A stretch of 62,960 bases of DNA from Candidatus Rokuibacteriota bacterium (GTDB taxonomy: Bacteria; Methylomirabilota; Methylomirabilia; Rokubacteriales; CSP1-6). A program made the position numbers and the translations under genes. The first letter of the stretch is position 1; each line of letters begins with the position of its first letter. Under the pieces are notes generated by a model. It saw only the letters and a program-made list of their open reading frames with translations. It had not been told where the DNA came from and ran no database searches. The stretch covers positions 23,026-85,985 of the forward strand of contig JACPCW010000104.1 of the NCBI GenBank assembly GCA_016184365.1, in the 5' to 3' direction. Positions 18,442 through 25,993 of this stretch are shown piece after piece.

Positions 18442-18508
18442 GCAGGGGGCCCCGACATGGCCCCCTGCACCCCCCGCCTTCGGCCATCGCCCCGGGCAAC
18501 CCGGGGCG
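18442..18508 (+). repeat. Class A two-hairpin element, copy 1
   Basis: Hairpin 1 is a perfect 10-bp stem at 18442-18451/18459-18468, outer triplets GCA/TGC, loop CCGACAT, starting directly after the dehydrogenase stop. A C-run linker follows, then hairpin 2 at 18488-18508 (9-bp stem, CAA loop). No T-tract follows hairpin 1, so it is not a standard intrinsic terminator. Confidence 0.9.
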
Positions 18509-18571
18509 CTCCTCTAACCCGCTTCTGTCGCCGATCGGACACGCTTGCGCAGCGGCTGCGCTGCGGGCTAC

Positions 18572-19051
18572 ATGTGTGGCGTGAGCACGCCGAACGGCGA
18601 ACCCCTGGCCGACCTCGTCACGCGTGAATTCACCGAGATGCATCGTCAGTTCGCGTTGATTCACCAGCAGTTCGCGCGCGTCGACGAGCAATTCGGCCGC
18701 GTCGACGAGCAATTCGCGAACGTCAATGCGCGGCTCGATCGGCTGGAGAGCACGGTCGACCGTATCGCCGTGGAGATCGGCGCGCTGCATCGCCGGATCG
18801 ACCACCTCGAGGCGCGTGTCGATGCGCGCTTCGACGATCTCGCCACGCACTTCGACGACGTCCATCGCCGCATCGAACGTGTCGAGCAGGAGCACGTCGC
18901 GACGAGCGAGGCGCTGAGGCGGACCGACCGAAGCACGACGGAAGAACAGGCACGGCGCGAGCTGCTCGAGCGTCGCACCGTCGAGCTCGAGCGCGAGATC
19001 GCGTTGCTGCGGGCGCGGGTCGACGCGCTCGAGCAGCGGCGACCGGCGTAG
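18572..19051 (+). CDS. Coiled-coil protein of unknown function
   Basis: About 159 residues from ATG 18572; GTG 18581 and an upstream ATG at 18545 are alternatives. Nearly the whole protein is heptad-patterned coiled coil, with short internal repeats such as FARVDEQF/FGRVDEQF/FANVNARL and long Glu/Arg/Leu helices. No signal peptide or membrane segment is seen. Similar repeat coiled coils are widespread and unassigned. It sits alone between a class A repeat and a convergent kinase-like gene. Confidence 0.7.
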   Translation: MCGVSTPNGEPLADLVTREFTEMHRQFALIHQQFARVDEQFGRVDEQFANVNARLDRLESTVDRIAVEIGALHRRIDHLEARVDARFDDLATHFDDVHRRIERVEQEHVATSEALRRTDRSTTEEQARRELLERRTVELEREIALLRARVDALEQRRPA

Positions 19052-19059
19052 CGGCGCCG

Positions 19060-20124
19060 CTACACCGCGCCGGACTCCTGCAGCACCTTCCAGCCCACCT
19101 CGGCGAGCGGCCGCGCCCGCGCGCCACGCGCCCGTGCGTTCGGATCGTTCGCCGTGCCCGCGACGACGCGGCCCATGATGCCCTGCGCGATCGCGGAGAG
19201 CCGGAACATCGAGAACGCGACGTAGTAATCCCAGTGCGGGATACCGCTCCGGCCCGTGCGCTTGCAGTACGCGGCGACGTACTCCTCTTCGCTCGGGATG
19301 CCTTCCGGCCGGCGCGCCGCGAAGCCCTCGAACACGTCGCCGGGCAGCCGGAACGGCAGCGAGTTGTACGCGAGGTCCGAGAGCGGATGGCCGAGCGTCG
19401 AGAGCTCCCAGTCGAGGACCGCCACGATCCGCGGCTCGGTCGGATGGACGATCGTGTTGTGCAGCCGGAAGTCGCCGTGGACCAGCGACGTTTCGTCGTC
19501 CGCCGGGATGTGCTCGGGGAGCCACGCGATCAGGCGCTCCATCGCTTCGATGCGCTCGGTCTCGGACGCGCGGTACTGCTGGCTCCAGCGGTGGATCTGG
19601 CGCGCGACGTACGCGCCGGTGCGCCCGAAGTCCTCGAGGCCGATGGCGCGGAAGTCCACGGTGTGCAGGCTCGCCAGCACCGTGTTCATCGAGTCGTACA
19701 TCGCGGCCCGCTCGGCCGGCGTGAAGTCGGGCAGGCGCGGATCGGGCAGCACGCGCCCGCGCACGTACTCCATGACGTAGAACGCGGTGCCGATGACGTC
19801 CGCGTCCTCGCAGAGCGCGTACGTCTTCGGGACGGGCACGGCCGTCTGGCCGAGCGCGGTGATCACCCGGTACTCGCGATCGACGGCGTGCGCCGACGGC
19901 AGCAGCTTGCCCGGCGGCTTCCGGCGCAGCACGTACTCCCGGTCCGGCGCGCGCATGTGGTACGTCGGGTTCGACTGGCCGCCGCGGAACTGCCGGACGT
20001 CGAGCGGGCCGCGATACCCGTCCACGTGCTCCGCCAGATACCGCTCGAGCGCGGCGACGTCGAAGCGATGCTGGTCGAGCACCTCCGCGGTGCCGGGTGC
20101 GAGTGTCGGCGAGACGTCGGTCAT
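19060..20124 (-). CDS. APH-fold phosphotransferase, ACAD10/11 N-domain-like
   Basis: 354 residues with a small-molecule kinase fold. Visible are FRGGQSNPTYH (glycine-rich loop), LRRKPPG (lysine strand), catalytic HGDFRLHN and the metal-binding DWE. In eukaryotic ACAD10/11 this domain is fused to an acyl-CoA dehydrogenase and phosphorylates 4-hydroxyacyl-CoA. The nearby dehydrogenase at 17233-18441 makes the same pairing plausible here. Convergent with the coiled-coil gene and divergent from the PP-loop gene, with 50 bases between those starts. Confidence 0.87.
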   Translation of the reverse strand: MTDVSPTLAPGTAEVLDQHRFDVAALERYLAEHVDGYRGPLDVRQFRGGQSNPTYHMRAPDREYVLRRKPPGKLLPSAHAVDREYRVITALGQTAVPVPKTYALCEDADVIGTAFYVMEYVRGRVLPDPRLPDFTPAERAAMYDSMNTVLASLHTVDFRAIGLEDFGRTGAYVARQIHRWSQQYRASETERIEAMERLIAWLPEHIPADDETSLVHGDFRLHNTIVHPTEPRIVAVLDWELSTLGHPLSDLAYNSLPFRLPGDVFEGFAARRPEGIPSEEEYVAAYCKRTGRSGIPHWDYYVAFSMFRLSAIAQGIMGRVVAGTANDPNARARGARARPLAEVGWKVLQESGAV

Positions 20125-20174
20125 GCGTGAAAGATACGGTATCGTGGCGTTGCGCGCACGGGAGGAGGACTCGC

Positions 20175-21005
20175 ATGCACGAACGCGACGCGACGGAGAC
20201 GGTGCTCGACGCGGTCGGACGGGCCCTGGGGCGGTTTGCGATGCTCCGGCCCGGCGACCGCGTCGCCGTCGGTGTGTCGGGCGGCAAGGACAGCCTCTGC
20301 CTGCTCGATGCGCTGCTCGCCGCGCGGCGGCGGGTGCCGTTCGACTACGACGTCGTCGCCGTCACGATCCAGCAGGGGAAATTCACGGCGCCGATCGACG
20401 GGCTCGGTGCCGGCATCGCGCGGCTCGGCGTCGAATGGATCGTGCGCGACGAGCCCGCGACGCAGGCACTCGTCCGCGACGGCGTCGCGCACGGCTGCGA
20501 CGTCTGCAGCCGTCATCGCCGCCGCGCGCTCTATCGCGTCGCCGGCGAGATCGGCGCGACGACGATCGCGCTCGGACATACGGCCGACGACTGCGCCGAG
20601 TCGCTCTTCCGCAACATCCTCTTCAACGGCCGCATCGCGTCGCTGCCGCCCGTCGCGACGTCCCGGAAAGGCACGCTGCGGCTCATTCGTCCGCTCGTGT
20701 TCGTCACCGAAGCCCAGACGACCGCGTGGATTCGCGCGCGCGGACTCGGCACGGTCGGCTGCGTCTGCGGCGAGCGTGAAAGCGTCCGCACCGAGATCCG
20801 CGCGTTCCTCGACGGGCTGAAGCGCCGGCATGCGGGCGTGAGCGAGTCGGTCACGGCGGCGCTCGCGAACGTGAACCCCTATACCCTTCACGTGGGGGGC
20901 CCCGACATGGCCCCCCACACCCCCCCATCGCCCGGAAGCGCCCCGGCGGAGCCGTGGCGCTCCTCGACCACCCTTCCCGCGATCACCGGCGACGTGTCCA
21001 TCTGA
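20175..21005 (+). CDS. TtcA-like PP-loop ATPase (tRNA thiolation family)
   Basis: 276 residues. The ATP pyrophosphatase loop SGGKDS is at about 35-40; cysteine motifs CDVC and CVCG suggest an iron-sulfur or persulfide site, as in TtcA (2-thiocytidine in tRNA). ATG 20175 has GGAGGAGGA upstream. The C-terminal end is abnormal: from about residue 240 the frame enters a class A repeat and is translated as GGPDMAPHTPP and more, stopping at 21005. The ancestral stop has apparently been lost or replaced. The next gene starts inside this tail. Confidence 0.82.
   Translation: MHERDATETVLDAVGRALGRFAMLRPGDRVAVGVSGGKDSLCLLDALLAARRRVPFDYDVVAVTIQQGKFTAPIDGLGAGIARLGVEWIVRDEPATQALVRDGVAHGCDVCSRHRRRALYRVAGEIGATTIALGHTADDCAESLFRNILFNGRIASLPPVATSRKGTLRLIRPLVFVTEAQTTAWIRARGLGTVGCVCGERESVRTEIRAFLDGLKRRHAGVSESVTAALANVNPYTLHVGGPDMAPHTPPSPGSAPAEPWRSSTTLPAITGDVSI
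20892..20960 (+). repeat. Class A two-hairpin element, copy 2 (translated)
   Basis: Hairpin 1 is a perfect 10-bp stem 20892-20901/20909-20918, outer triplets GTG/CAC, loop CCGACAT. Hairpin 2 spans 20938-20960 with one C/T mismatch. The whole element lies inside the end of the TtcA-like frame, and GTG 20954 of the next gene is in the 3' arm of hairpin 2. Confidence 0.9.
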
Positions 21006-22177
21006 CTCCGGCGCGTCCGCGGCTGATCCTCCTGATCTGCCTGACGGTCGGGTCGAGCACCTTCCCGATCGGCGCGTTCCCGGCGCTGCTGCCGGATCTC
21101 GATCGCGTCGTCGGCCTGTCCGATCTCCAGCTCGGCGCCCTCGCCGCCGCCTTCGGTTTTTCGCGGATGCTCGTCGACGTTCCCGTCGGGCTGTTCGTCG
21201 CGCGGCATCTCGCGAGAGCGCTCGTGGTATCGCCCGTGCTCCTCACGCTCGGCATCCTCGCCATCAGCAGCGGCGGACCATTCGGGGTGCTGATCGCCGG
21301 CCGCCTGCTCATGGGCGTCGCGCACGCGCTCGGCATGGTGGCGTGGCTCACGACGATCCTGAGATTTCTCGCCGGCCGCTCGCTCGGCTCGGCGCTGAAC
21401 GCGGTCGAGTTCACCGCGATGATCGGCATGCTCGCCGGCGTCGGCGCCGTCGGCGCGTTGCCGCGCGACCTGCCGTGGAACGTCGTCCTGCTGATCGCGT
21501 GCGCGCCGCAGGCGCTCGGGATCGTGCTGGGTCCGCTGCTCGTCCGTGAGCTCAGGCGCAACGCTGCGCCGGCGGCGCCGGGGACACCTGTCACGACCCC
21601 GGTCGTCGCGCGCCCGCGCGGCGCGAGCCCCGCCGTCGTGCTCGCCTTCGCGGCCGGCGCGACGCTCGCGATGACGTACTCCACGCTCGAGCTGTACGTG
21701 CTGCCGCTGCGCGGCAGCCGCGAGTTCGATCTCGACCGCGGCGGCGTCGCGCGGCTGCTGATGCTCGCGCAGGCGACCGACATCGTCGCGTTGCTGCCGC
21801 TCGGGTTCCTCGCCGACCGCATCGGCGCCACGCGCGTGCTGACGGCGGTGACCGCCACGATGGCGGCGGCCCTGCTGCTCGCGACGTTCGGCGGCCTCGT
21901 CGCGGTGAACGCGGGCGCCGCGATGCTCGGTCTCGCGATGGCGGGCTGGATGCTGCCGCTCACGCTGCTCCGTCGCGAGACGCCGCCCGACGCGATCGCG
22001 TGGCGCACGGCCCTCTACCGGGTGGGCGTGGACGGGGGATTGTTCCTCGGGCCGTTCGTCGCCGGGCTGCTCGGCCCACGCGTTCGGATGCTCGCCGTGC
22101 TCCAGGCGCTGGCGCTCGTCGCCGTCAGCGCCGCGCTGCTCGCGCGCGCGCGGACGGAACGCGGCGCGCCGCGCTGA
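20954..22177 (+). CDS. MFS transporter
   Basis: About 407 residues and 12 predicted membrane segments; loop motif FLADRIGATR in the second half. The only usual start codon before the first helix is GTG 20954, which lies in hairpin 2 of a class A repeat and overlaps the upstream frame by 52 bases. GGCGGAG just upstream is a modest ribosome site. Starting inside the hairpin would make initiation sensitive to its folding (inference). Convergent with the broken kinase cluster. Substrate unknown. Confidence 0.8.
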   Translation: MALLDHPSRDHRRRVHLTPARPRLILLICLTVGSSTFPIGAFPALLPDLDRVVGLSDLQLGALAAAFGFSRMLVDVPVGLFVARHLARALVVSPVLLTLGILAISSGGPFGVLIAGRLLMGVAHALGMVAWLTTILRFLAGRSLGSALNAVEFTAMIGMLAGVGAVGALPRDLPWNVVLLIACAPQALGIVLGPLLVRELRRNAAPAAPGTPVTTPVVARPRGASPAVVLAFAAGATLAMTYSTLELYVLPLRGSREFDLDRGGVARLLMLAQATDIVALLPLGFLADRIGATRVLTAVTATMAAALLLATFGGLVAVNAGAAMLGLAMAGWMLPLTLLRRETPPDAIAWRTALYRVGVDGGLFLGPFVAGLLGPRVRMLAVLQALALVAVSAALLARARTERGAPR

Positions 22178-22183
22178 CCGGCG

Positions 22184-23198
22184 TCAGCCCTTGCGGTCGA
22201 GCGCTTCGCGGAGCTTGCGGAGCAGCGTGTCCGGCGCAGGCGCTCGTCCTCCGCGGACGTGCGGTTCAGCACGAGCTGGCTCCGGGCGCAGATGACCGTC
22301 AACCGATTATTGAAGTCGTGCGCGATGCCGCCCGCGAGGCGCCCGACGGCATCGAGCTTCTGCAGCTGACGCACCTGCGCCTCGGTCTCGACGAGCGCGT
22401 CTTCCGCGCGGCGCCGGGCGGTGATGTCCTCCGCGGCGCCTTCGTACGCGACGACGGTGCCCGCCGCGGCGTCGCGCAGCGCGTGCGCCGTATGCCGGAT
22501 CCAGATCATCGAGCCGTCGAATCGCCGGCCGCGCACTTCGAAATCGCGCACGGTGCCTTCGGCGTCGATCAGCGCGCGCCATCGCTCGCGGTCGGCGCGC
22601 TCGACGTAGAGCTCCGCCACCGGCGTGGCGAGGAGCGTCTCCGTGTCGGGATAGCCGAAGACGCGCGCCATCGCCGCGTTGACGGCCAGGAAGCGCCCCT
22701 CGGGCGGCGTGCGGAACAGGCAGACCGGCACTTCGTTCACGAGCTGGCGGTAGCGCATCTCCGACACTTCGGCCGCGCGCCGCGCGTCCTGCTCGCGCGC
22801 GAACGAGGCGGCGTTGCGGACGGCGAGCGCGGCGTGATCGGCGAGCCGGACCAGAATCTCCTCGTCGGCGTCGGAAAACGGCCGCTCATCCCGGTGGCTC
22901 ACGTGGATGAGCCCCTCGACGCGGGCGTCGAGGGTGATCGGCACGACGAGCTGGCTCACGATGCCGTCGATCTGCGCGTGCGGAAAGTCGTCGCGGAGGC
23001 AGATGCCGGCGTGATCGCGCCGAGCGACGCGCCCTTGACGCGCAGCGGGACCGCGACGACGCCGCGGTCGCCGGCCCCCGCGACGCGCGCGGCGAGCGCG
23101 GCGTCGACCGTCATGGCGGCCGATTCGCGGATGTCCTCCACCGCGATCGCGCGTCCTTCGGCGACGGCGCGCGCCGTCACGCCGACGCCGGCGGTGAA
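22184..23198 (-). pseudogene. GAF-GAF-PAS histidine kinase remnant
   Basis: Read on the minus strand from 23198, a first GAF segment (VGVTARAVAEG to VKGASLGAI) is in one frame to about 23013. A second GAF (ICLRDDF, GLIHVSHRD), a PAS domain and an H-box AHDFNNRLTV continue in another frame to about 22236. The last 17 codons (TLLRKLREALDRKG, stop 22184) are in a third frame and look like the tail of a C-terminal receiver. The ATPase domain and most of that receiver are missing between DERLR and this tail. Confidence 0.7.
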
Positions 23199-23697
23199 GC
23201 CCGAGCTTGCGCATCAGGTTGGCGCGGTGCGCTTCGGCGGTGCGCGGGCTGATGCCGAGGCGGGCCGCGACCTGCGCGCTCGTGAACCCGTCGGCGGCGA
23301 GGCGCAGCACCTGCCGCTCGCGTCCGGTCAGCGTGTCGAACGGATCGAGCGGCGGCGTGCGCCGCTCCGTCTCGGCCACGGCCGTGTCGAGGGCGGGGCT
23401 CACGTATCGGCGCCCGGCGGCCGCCTCGCGCACGGCGTGGACCAGCTCCGCGCCGCTCGCATCCTTCAGGACGTACGCCCGCACGCCGGCGTCGACCGCC
23501 TCGCGCACGTACGCCGACGTGCCGAACATCGACAGGATGACGACGCCGCTGCCCGGCGCCCGGCGCCGCAGCTCGCGCGCGATGTCGAGGCCGCCGAGGC
23601 CCGGCAGCATCAGGTCGAGGACGGCGATGACGGGCTGCAGCCGCTCGATGAGCGCGATGGCGCGCTCGCCATCGCCCGCCTCTCCGATGGTCCGCGC
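23194..23697 (-). pseudogene. NarL-type response regulator lacking its N-terminus
   Basis: About 168 codons that begin mid-receiver at TIGEAGDGERA. Then come the phosphoacceptor region VLDLMLPG, the Lys segment AYVLKDAS and a LuxR-type HTH (LTGRERQVLRL, SPRTAEAHRANLMRKLG). It lacks the first receiver strand and its acidic pair. It also lacks a stop of its own: at about 23194 it runs into the GAF segment out of frame. No start codon fits the receiver start; ATG 23610 would leave a fragment. Confidence 0.7.
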
Positions 23698-23998
23698 CGC
23701 CCTGCAGGCCGCGGATGCGCTCCGCCGCGCCGCGCGCGAGCCCGCTCAGGTGCAGCACGGGAATCCGCGCCGTGCGGGCGTCCGCCTTGAGCCGCCGGCA
23801 CACCTCGAAGCCGTCCATGTCGGGCAGCATGACGTCGAGGATGATCAGATCCGGGTTGACGGCGACGCGGGCCAGCGCCTCGGCGCCGCTCGCCGCCGTC
23901 GCGACGCGGTAGCCGGCGTTGTGCAGCATCGCGGTGTTCAGCGCGAGGGCGTCGGGGTTGTCGTCGACGACGAGGATGAGCGACGTCGCGGGGGGCAT
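23690..23998 (-). pseudogene. Receiver-domain fragment (PleD/hybrid type)
   Basis: About 103 codons from ATG 23998: acidic pocket VVDDN, phosphoacceptor Asp in LIILDVMLPDMDGFE, and Ser/Thr strand HLSGLA. After GLQGGAD, where receivers normally continue to the Lys strand, the sequence switches to the NarL-type gene in another frame. The formal frame runs on to 23177 as low-complexity Arg-rich sequence with no homology. Confidence 0.72.
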
Positions 23999-24082
23999 CC
24001 CTCGGTCACCTTAACATTTGCCGCCGCTTGACCACCCACGCTCCGCCGCCTACTCTCTGCCGCACCGACCCGGAAGCCGCGT

Positions 24083-25045
24083 TTGCGCAAGTACATCCTT
24101 CACCGGCTGTTGCTGTTCGTCCCGTCGCTCCTCGGAGCGTCGCTGCTGATCTTCGTCCTGATGCGGCTAGTGCCGGGCGACATCGCCGAGATCATCGTCT
24201 ACCAGGCGGGCTCCGAGTCCTCCACCGTGCAGCAGAAGCAGGTGCAGGAGATCCGGACCGAGCTCGGCCTGGACCGGCCGGTGCTCGTGCAGTACGCGGC
24301 CTGGCTCGGCAACGCGCTGCGCGGCGACTTCGGCCAGTCCTACGTCCAGAGCCGTCCGGTGACCGAGATCATCCGCGAACGGTTCCCGCGGTCGCTCGAG
24401 CTGGCGTTGCTGACGCTCGTCGTCGCCGTCGTCTGGGCGGTGCCGCTCGGGGTGATCTCGGCGGTGCGCCAGAACACGTGGGCGGACTACCTCGTCCGCG
24501 TGGTGTCGATCAGCGGGCTCAGCCTGCCGATCTTCTTCACCGGGGTGCTCATCCTCTGGGCGCTCGTCCGCTTCTTCCACTGGCTGCCGCCGCTCGAGTT
24601 CGTCGCCTTCTTCGACGACCCGGTCGAGAACCTCAAGCAGATGGTGTGGCCGACGCTGGCCCAGGCGTACTACATCTCGGCGCCGATCATGCGGCTCACG
24701 CGCTCGCAGATGCTGGAAGTCGTGCGCCACGACTACGTCCGGACCGCGCGCGCGAAAGGGCTCGCCGAGCGCGCGGTCGTGTACCGCCACGCGCTGTCGA
24801 ACTCGCTGCTACCCGTCATCACGTTCGTCGGCTGGTGGGGCGGGCGGCTGCTCGGCGGCATCGTGATCATGGAGATCATCTTCTCGGTCCCGGGCATGGG
24901 CACCGCGCTGGTTCAGGCCGTCTCGAACCGTGACTACCCCACCGTACAGGCGATCGTGTTCGTCATGGCGCTGATCTTCCTCATGCTCAACCTCCTCGTG
25001 GACATGGTCTACGGCTGGCTGGATCCGCGGATCCGTTACGCCTGA
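24083..25045 (+). CDS. Oligopeptide-type ABC permease, OppB/DppB family
   Basis: 320 residues from TTG 24083. Six membrane segments; N-terminal RPGD-type signature region VPGDIAE; the inner-membrane EAA loop reads ARAKGLAERAVVYRHAL; C-terminal GWLDPRIRY. First gene of a module with an OppC partner and a family-5 binding protein directly downstream. No ATPase gene follows. Solute could be peptides, nickel or other compounds taken by this family. Confidence 0.9.
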   Translation: MRKYILHRLLLFVPSLLGASLLIFVLMRLVPGDIAEIIVYQAGSESSTVQQKQVQEIRTELGLDRPVLVQYAAWLGNALRGDFGQSYVQSRPVTEIIRERFPRSLELALLTLVVAVVWAVPLGVISAVRQNTWADYLVRVVSISGLSLPIFFTGVLILWALVRFFHWLPPLEFVAFFDDPVENLKQMVWPTLAQAYYISAPIMRLTRSQMLEVVRHDYVRTARAKGLAERAVVYRHALSNSLLPVITFVGWWGGRLLGGIVIMEIIFSVPGMGTALVQAVSNRDYPTVQAIVFVMALIFLMLNLLVDMVYGWLDPRIRYA

Positions 25046-25046
25046 C

Positions 25047-25958
25047 ATGGCGGATCAGACCGGCGTCGCGATGGGGGCGGCGAGCGTGAAGGTCGCCGAG
25101 GGCGACCGGGGTCGCGGCATCGTCGGGTCACTGTCGTGGTTCGCCGCGCGGCAACCGCTCGGATTCGTCGGGGCGATCCTCGTGCTCGCGCTGGTCGTCA
25201 CCGCGATCTTCGCGCCGGCCCTGGCCCCGTACGGTCCCAAGGACGCCGCGTTCGCGGCGTACGTGCCGCCCGGCGGCGAGTTCCCGATGGGGACCGATCA
25301 CCTCGGGCGCGACATGCTCAGCCGGATCGTCTGGGGCGCCCGGCTCTCGCTCTACGTCGGGCTCACCTCGGTGCTGTTCGGCGTCACCGTCGGCGCGCTC
25401 TGGGGCGTCGTGACCGCGTACTTCGGCGGCGCCGCGGACACGGTGAGCCAGCGCATCGTCGACAGCCTCATGGCGCTGCCGCCGATCATCCTGGCGCTCG
25501 CGCTGATGGCGGGGCTCGGCCAGTCGGTGACGAACGTGATCGTCGCGCTGGCGGTGCTCCTCGTCCCGACCGCGGCGCGGACGATCCGATCGGTGGCGCT
25601 CAGCATCAAGGAGATGCCATACGTCGAGGCGGCGCGCGGCGCAGGCGCGACGGAGTGGCGCATCATCTTCCGTCACGTCCTGCCGAACACCATGGCCACC
25701 TACATCGTCCTCGTCACCGTCAACATCGCGTACGCGATCGTCGTCGAGGCCGCGCTGTCCTTTCTCGGCCTCGGCGCGCCGCCCGACGAACCGTCGTGGG
25801 GCGGCATGCTCACCGCCGGCACCCAGGCTCTCGAGACGGCGCCGTGGATGATCTTCTTCCCCGGCCTCGCCATCAGCCTGACCGTCTTCGGACTCAATCT
25901 TCTGGGTGACGCGATCCGTGACCTCACCGACCCGCAGCTGCGCGGAGGGCTCGGATGA
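25047..25958 (+). CDS. Oligopeptide-type ABC permease, OppC/DppC family
   Basis: 303 residues. N-terminal OppC segment, then GTDHLGRDMLSRI, the EAA loop EAARGAGATEWRIIFRHVLP and the C-terminal LGDAIRDLTDPQLRG. It starts one base after the OppB stop. Its stop overlaps an ATG at 25955 that would add 13 residues to the binding protein; the better ribosome site favours ATG 25994 for that gene. Confidence 0.9.
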   Translation: MADQTGVAMGAASVKVAEGDRGRGIVGSLSWFAARQPLGFVGAILVLALVVTAIFAPALAPYGPKDAAFAAYVPPGGEFPMGTDHLGRDMLSRIVWGARLSLYVGLTSVLFGVTVGALWGVVTAYFGGAADTVSQRIVDSLMALPPIILALALMAGLGQSVTNVIVALAVLLVPTAARTIRSVALSIKEMPYVEAARGAGATEWRIIFRHVLPNTMATYIVLVTVNIAYAIVVEAALSFLGLGAPPDEPSWGGMLTAGTQALETAPWMIFFPGLAISLTVFGLNLLGDAIRDLTDPQLRGGLG

Positions 25959-25993
25959 GCCTGACGCCGGCCGCCAGCAAAGGAGACCGTTGC

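Noticed and set aside
18442..18468. Class A hairpin as a classical Rho-independent terminator
   Set aside because: No T-tract follows the stem in any copy; a C-run does. Some copies lie inside operons or reading frames.
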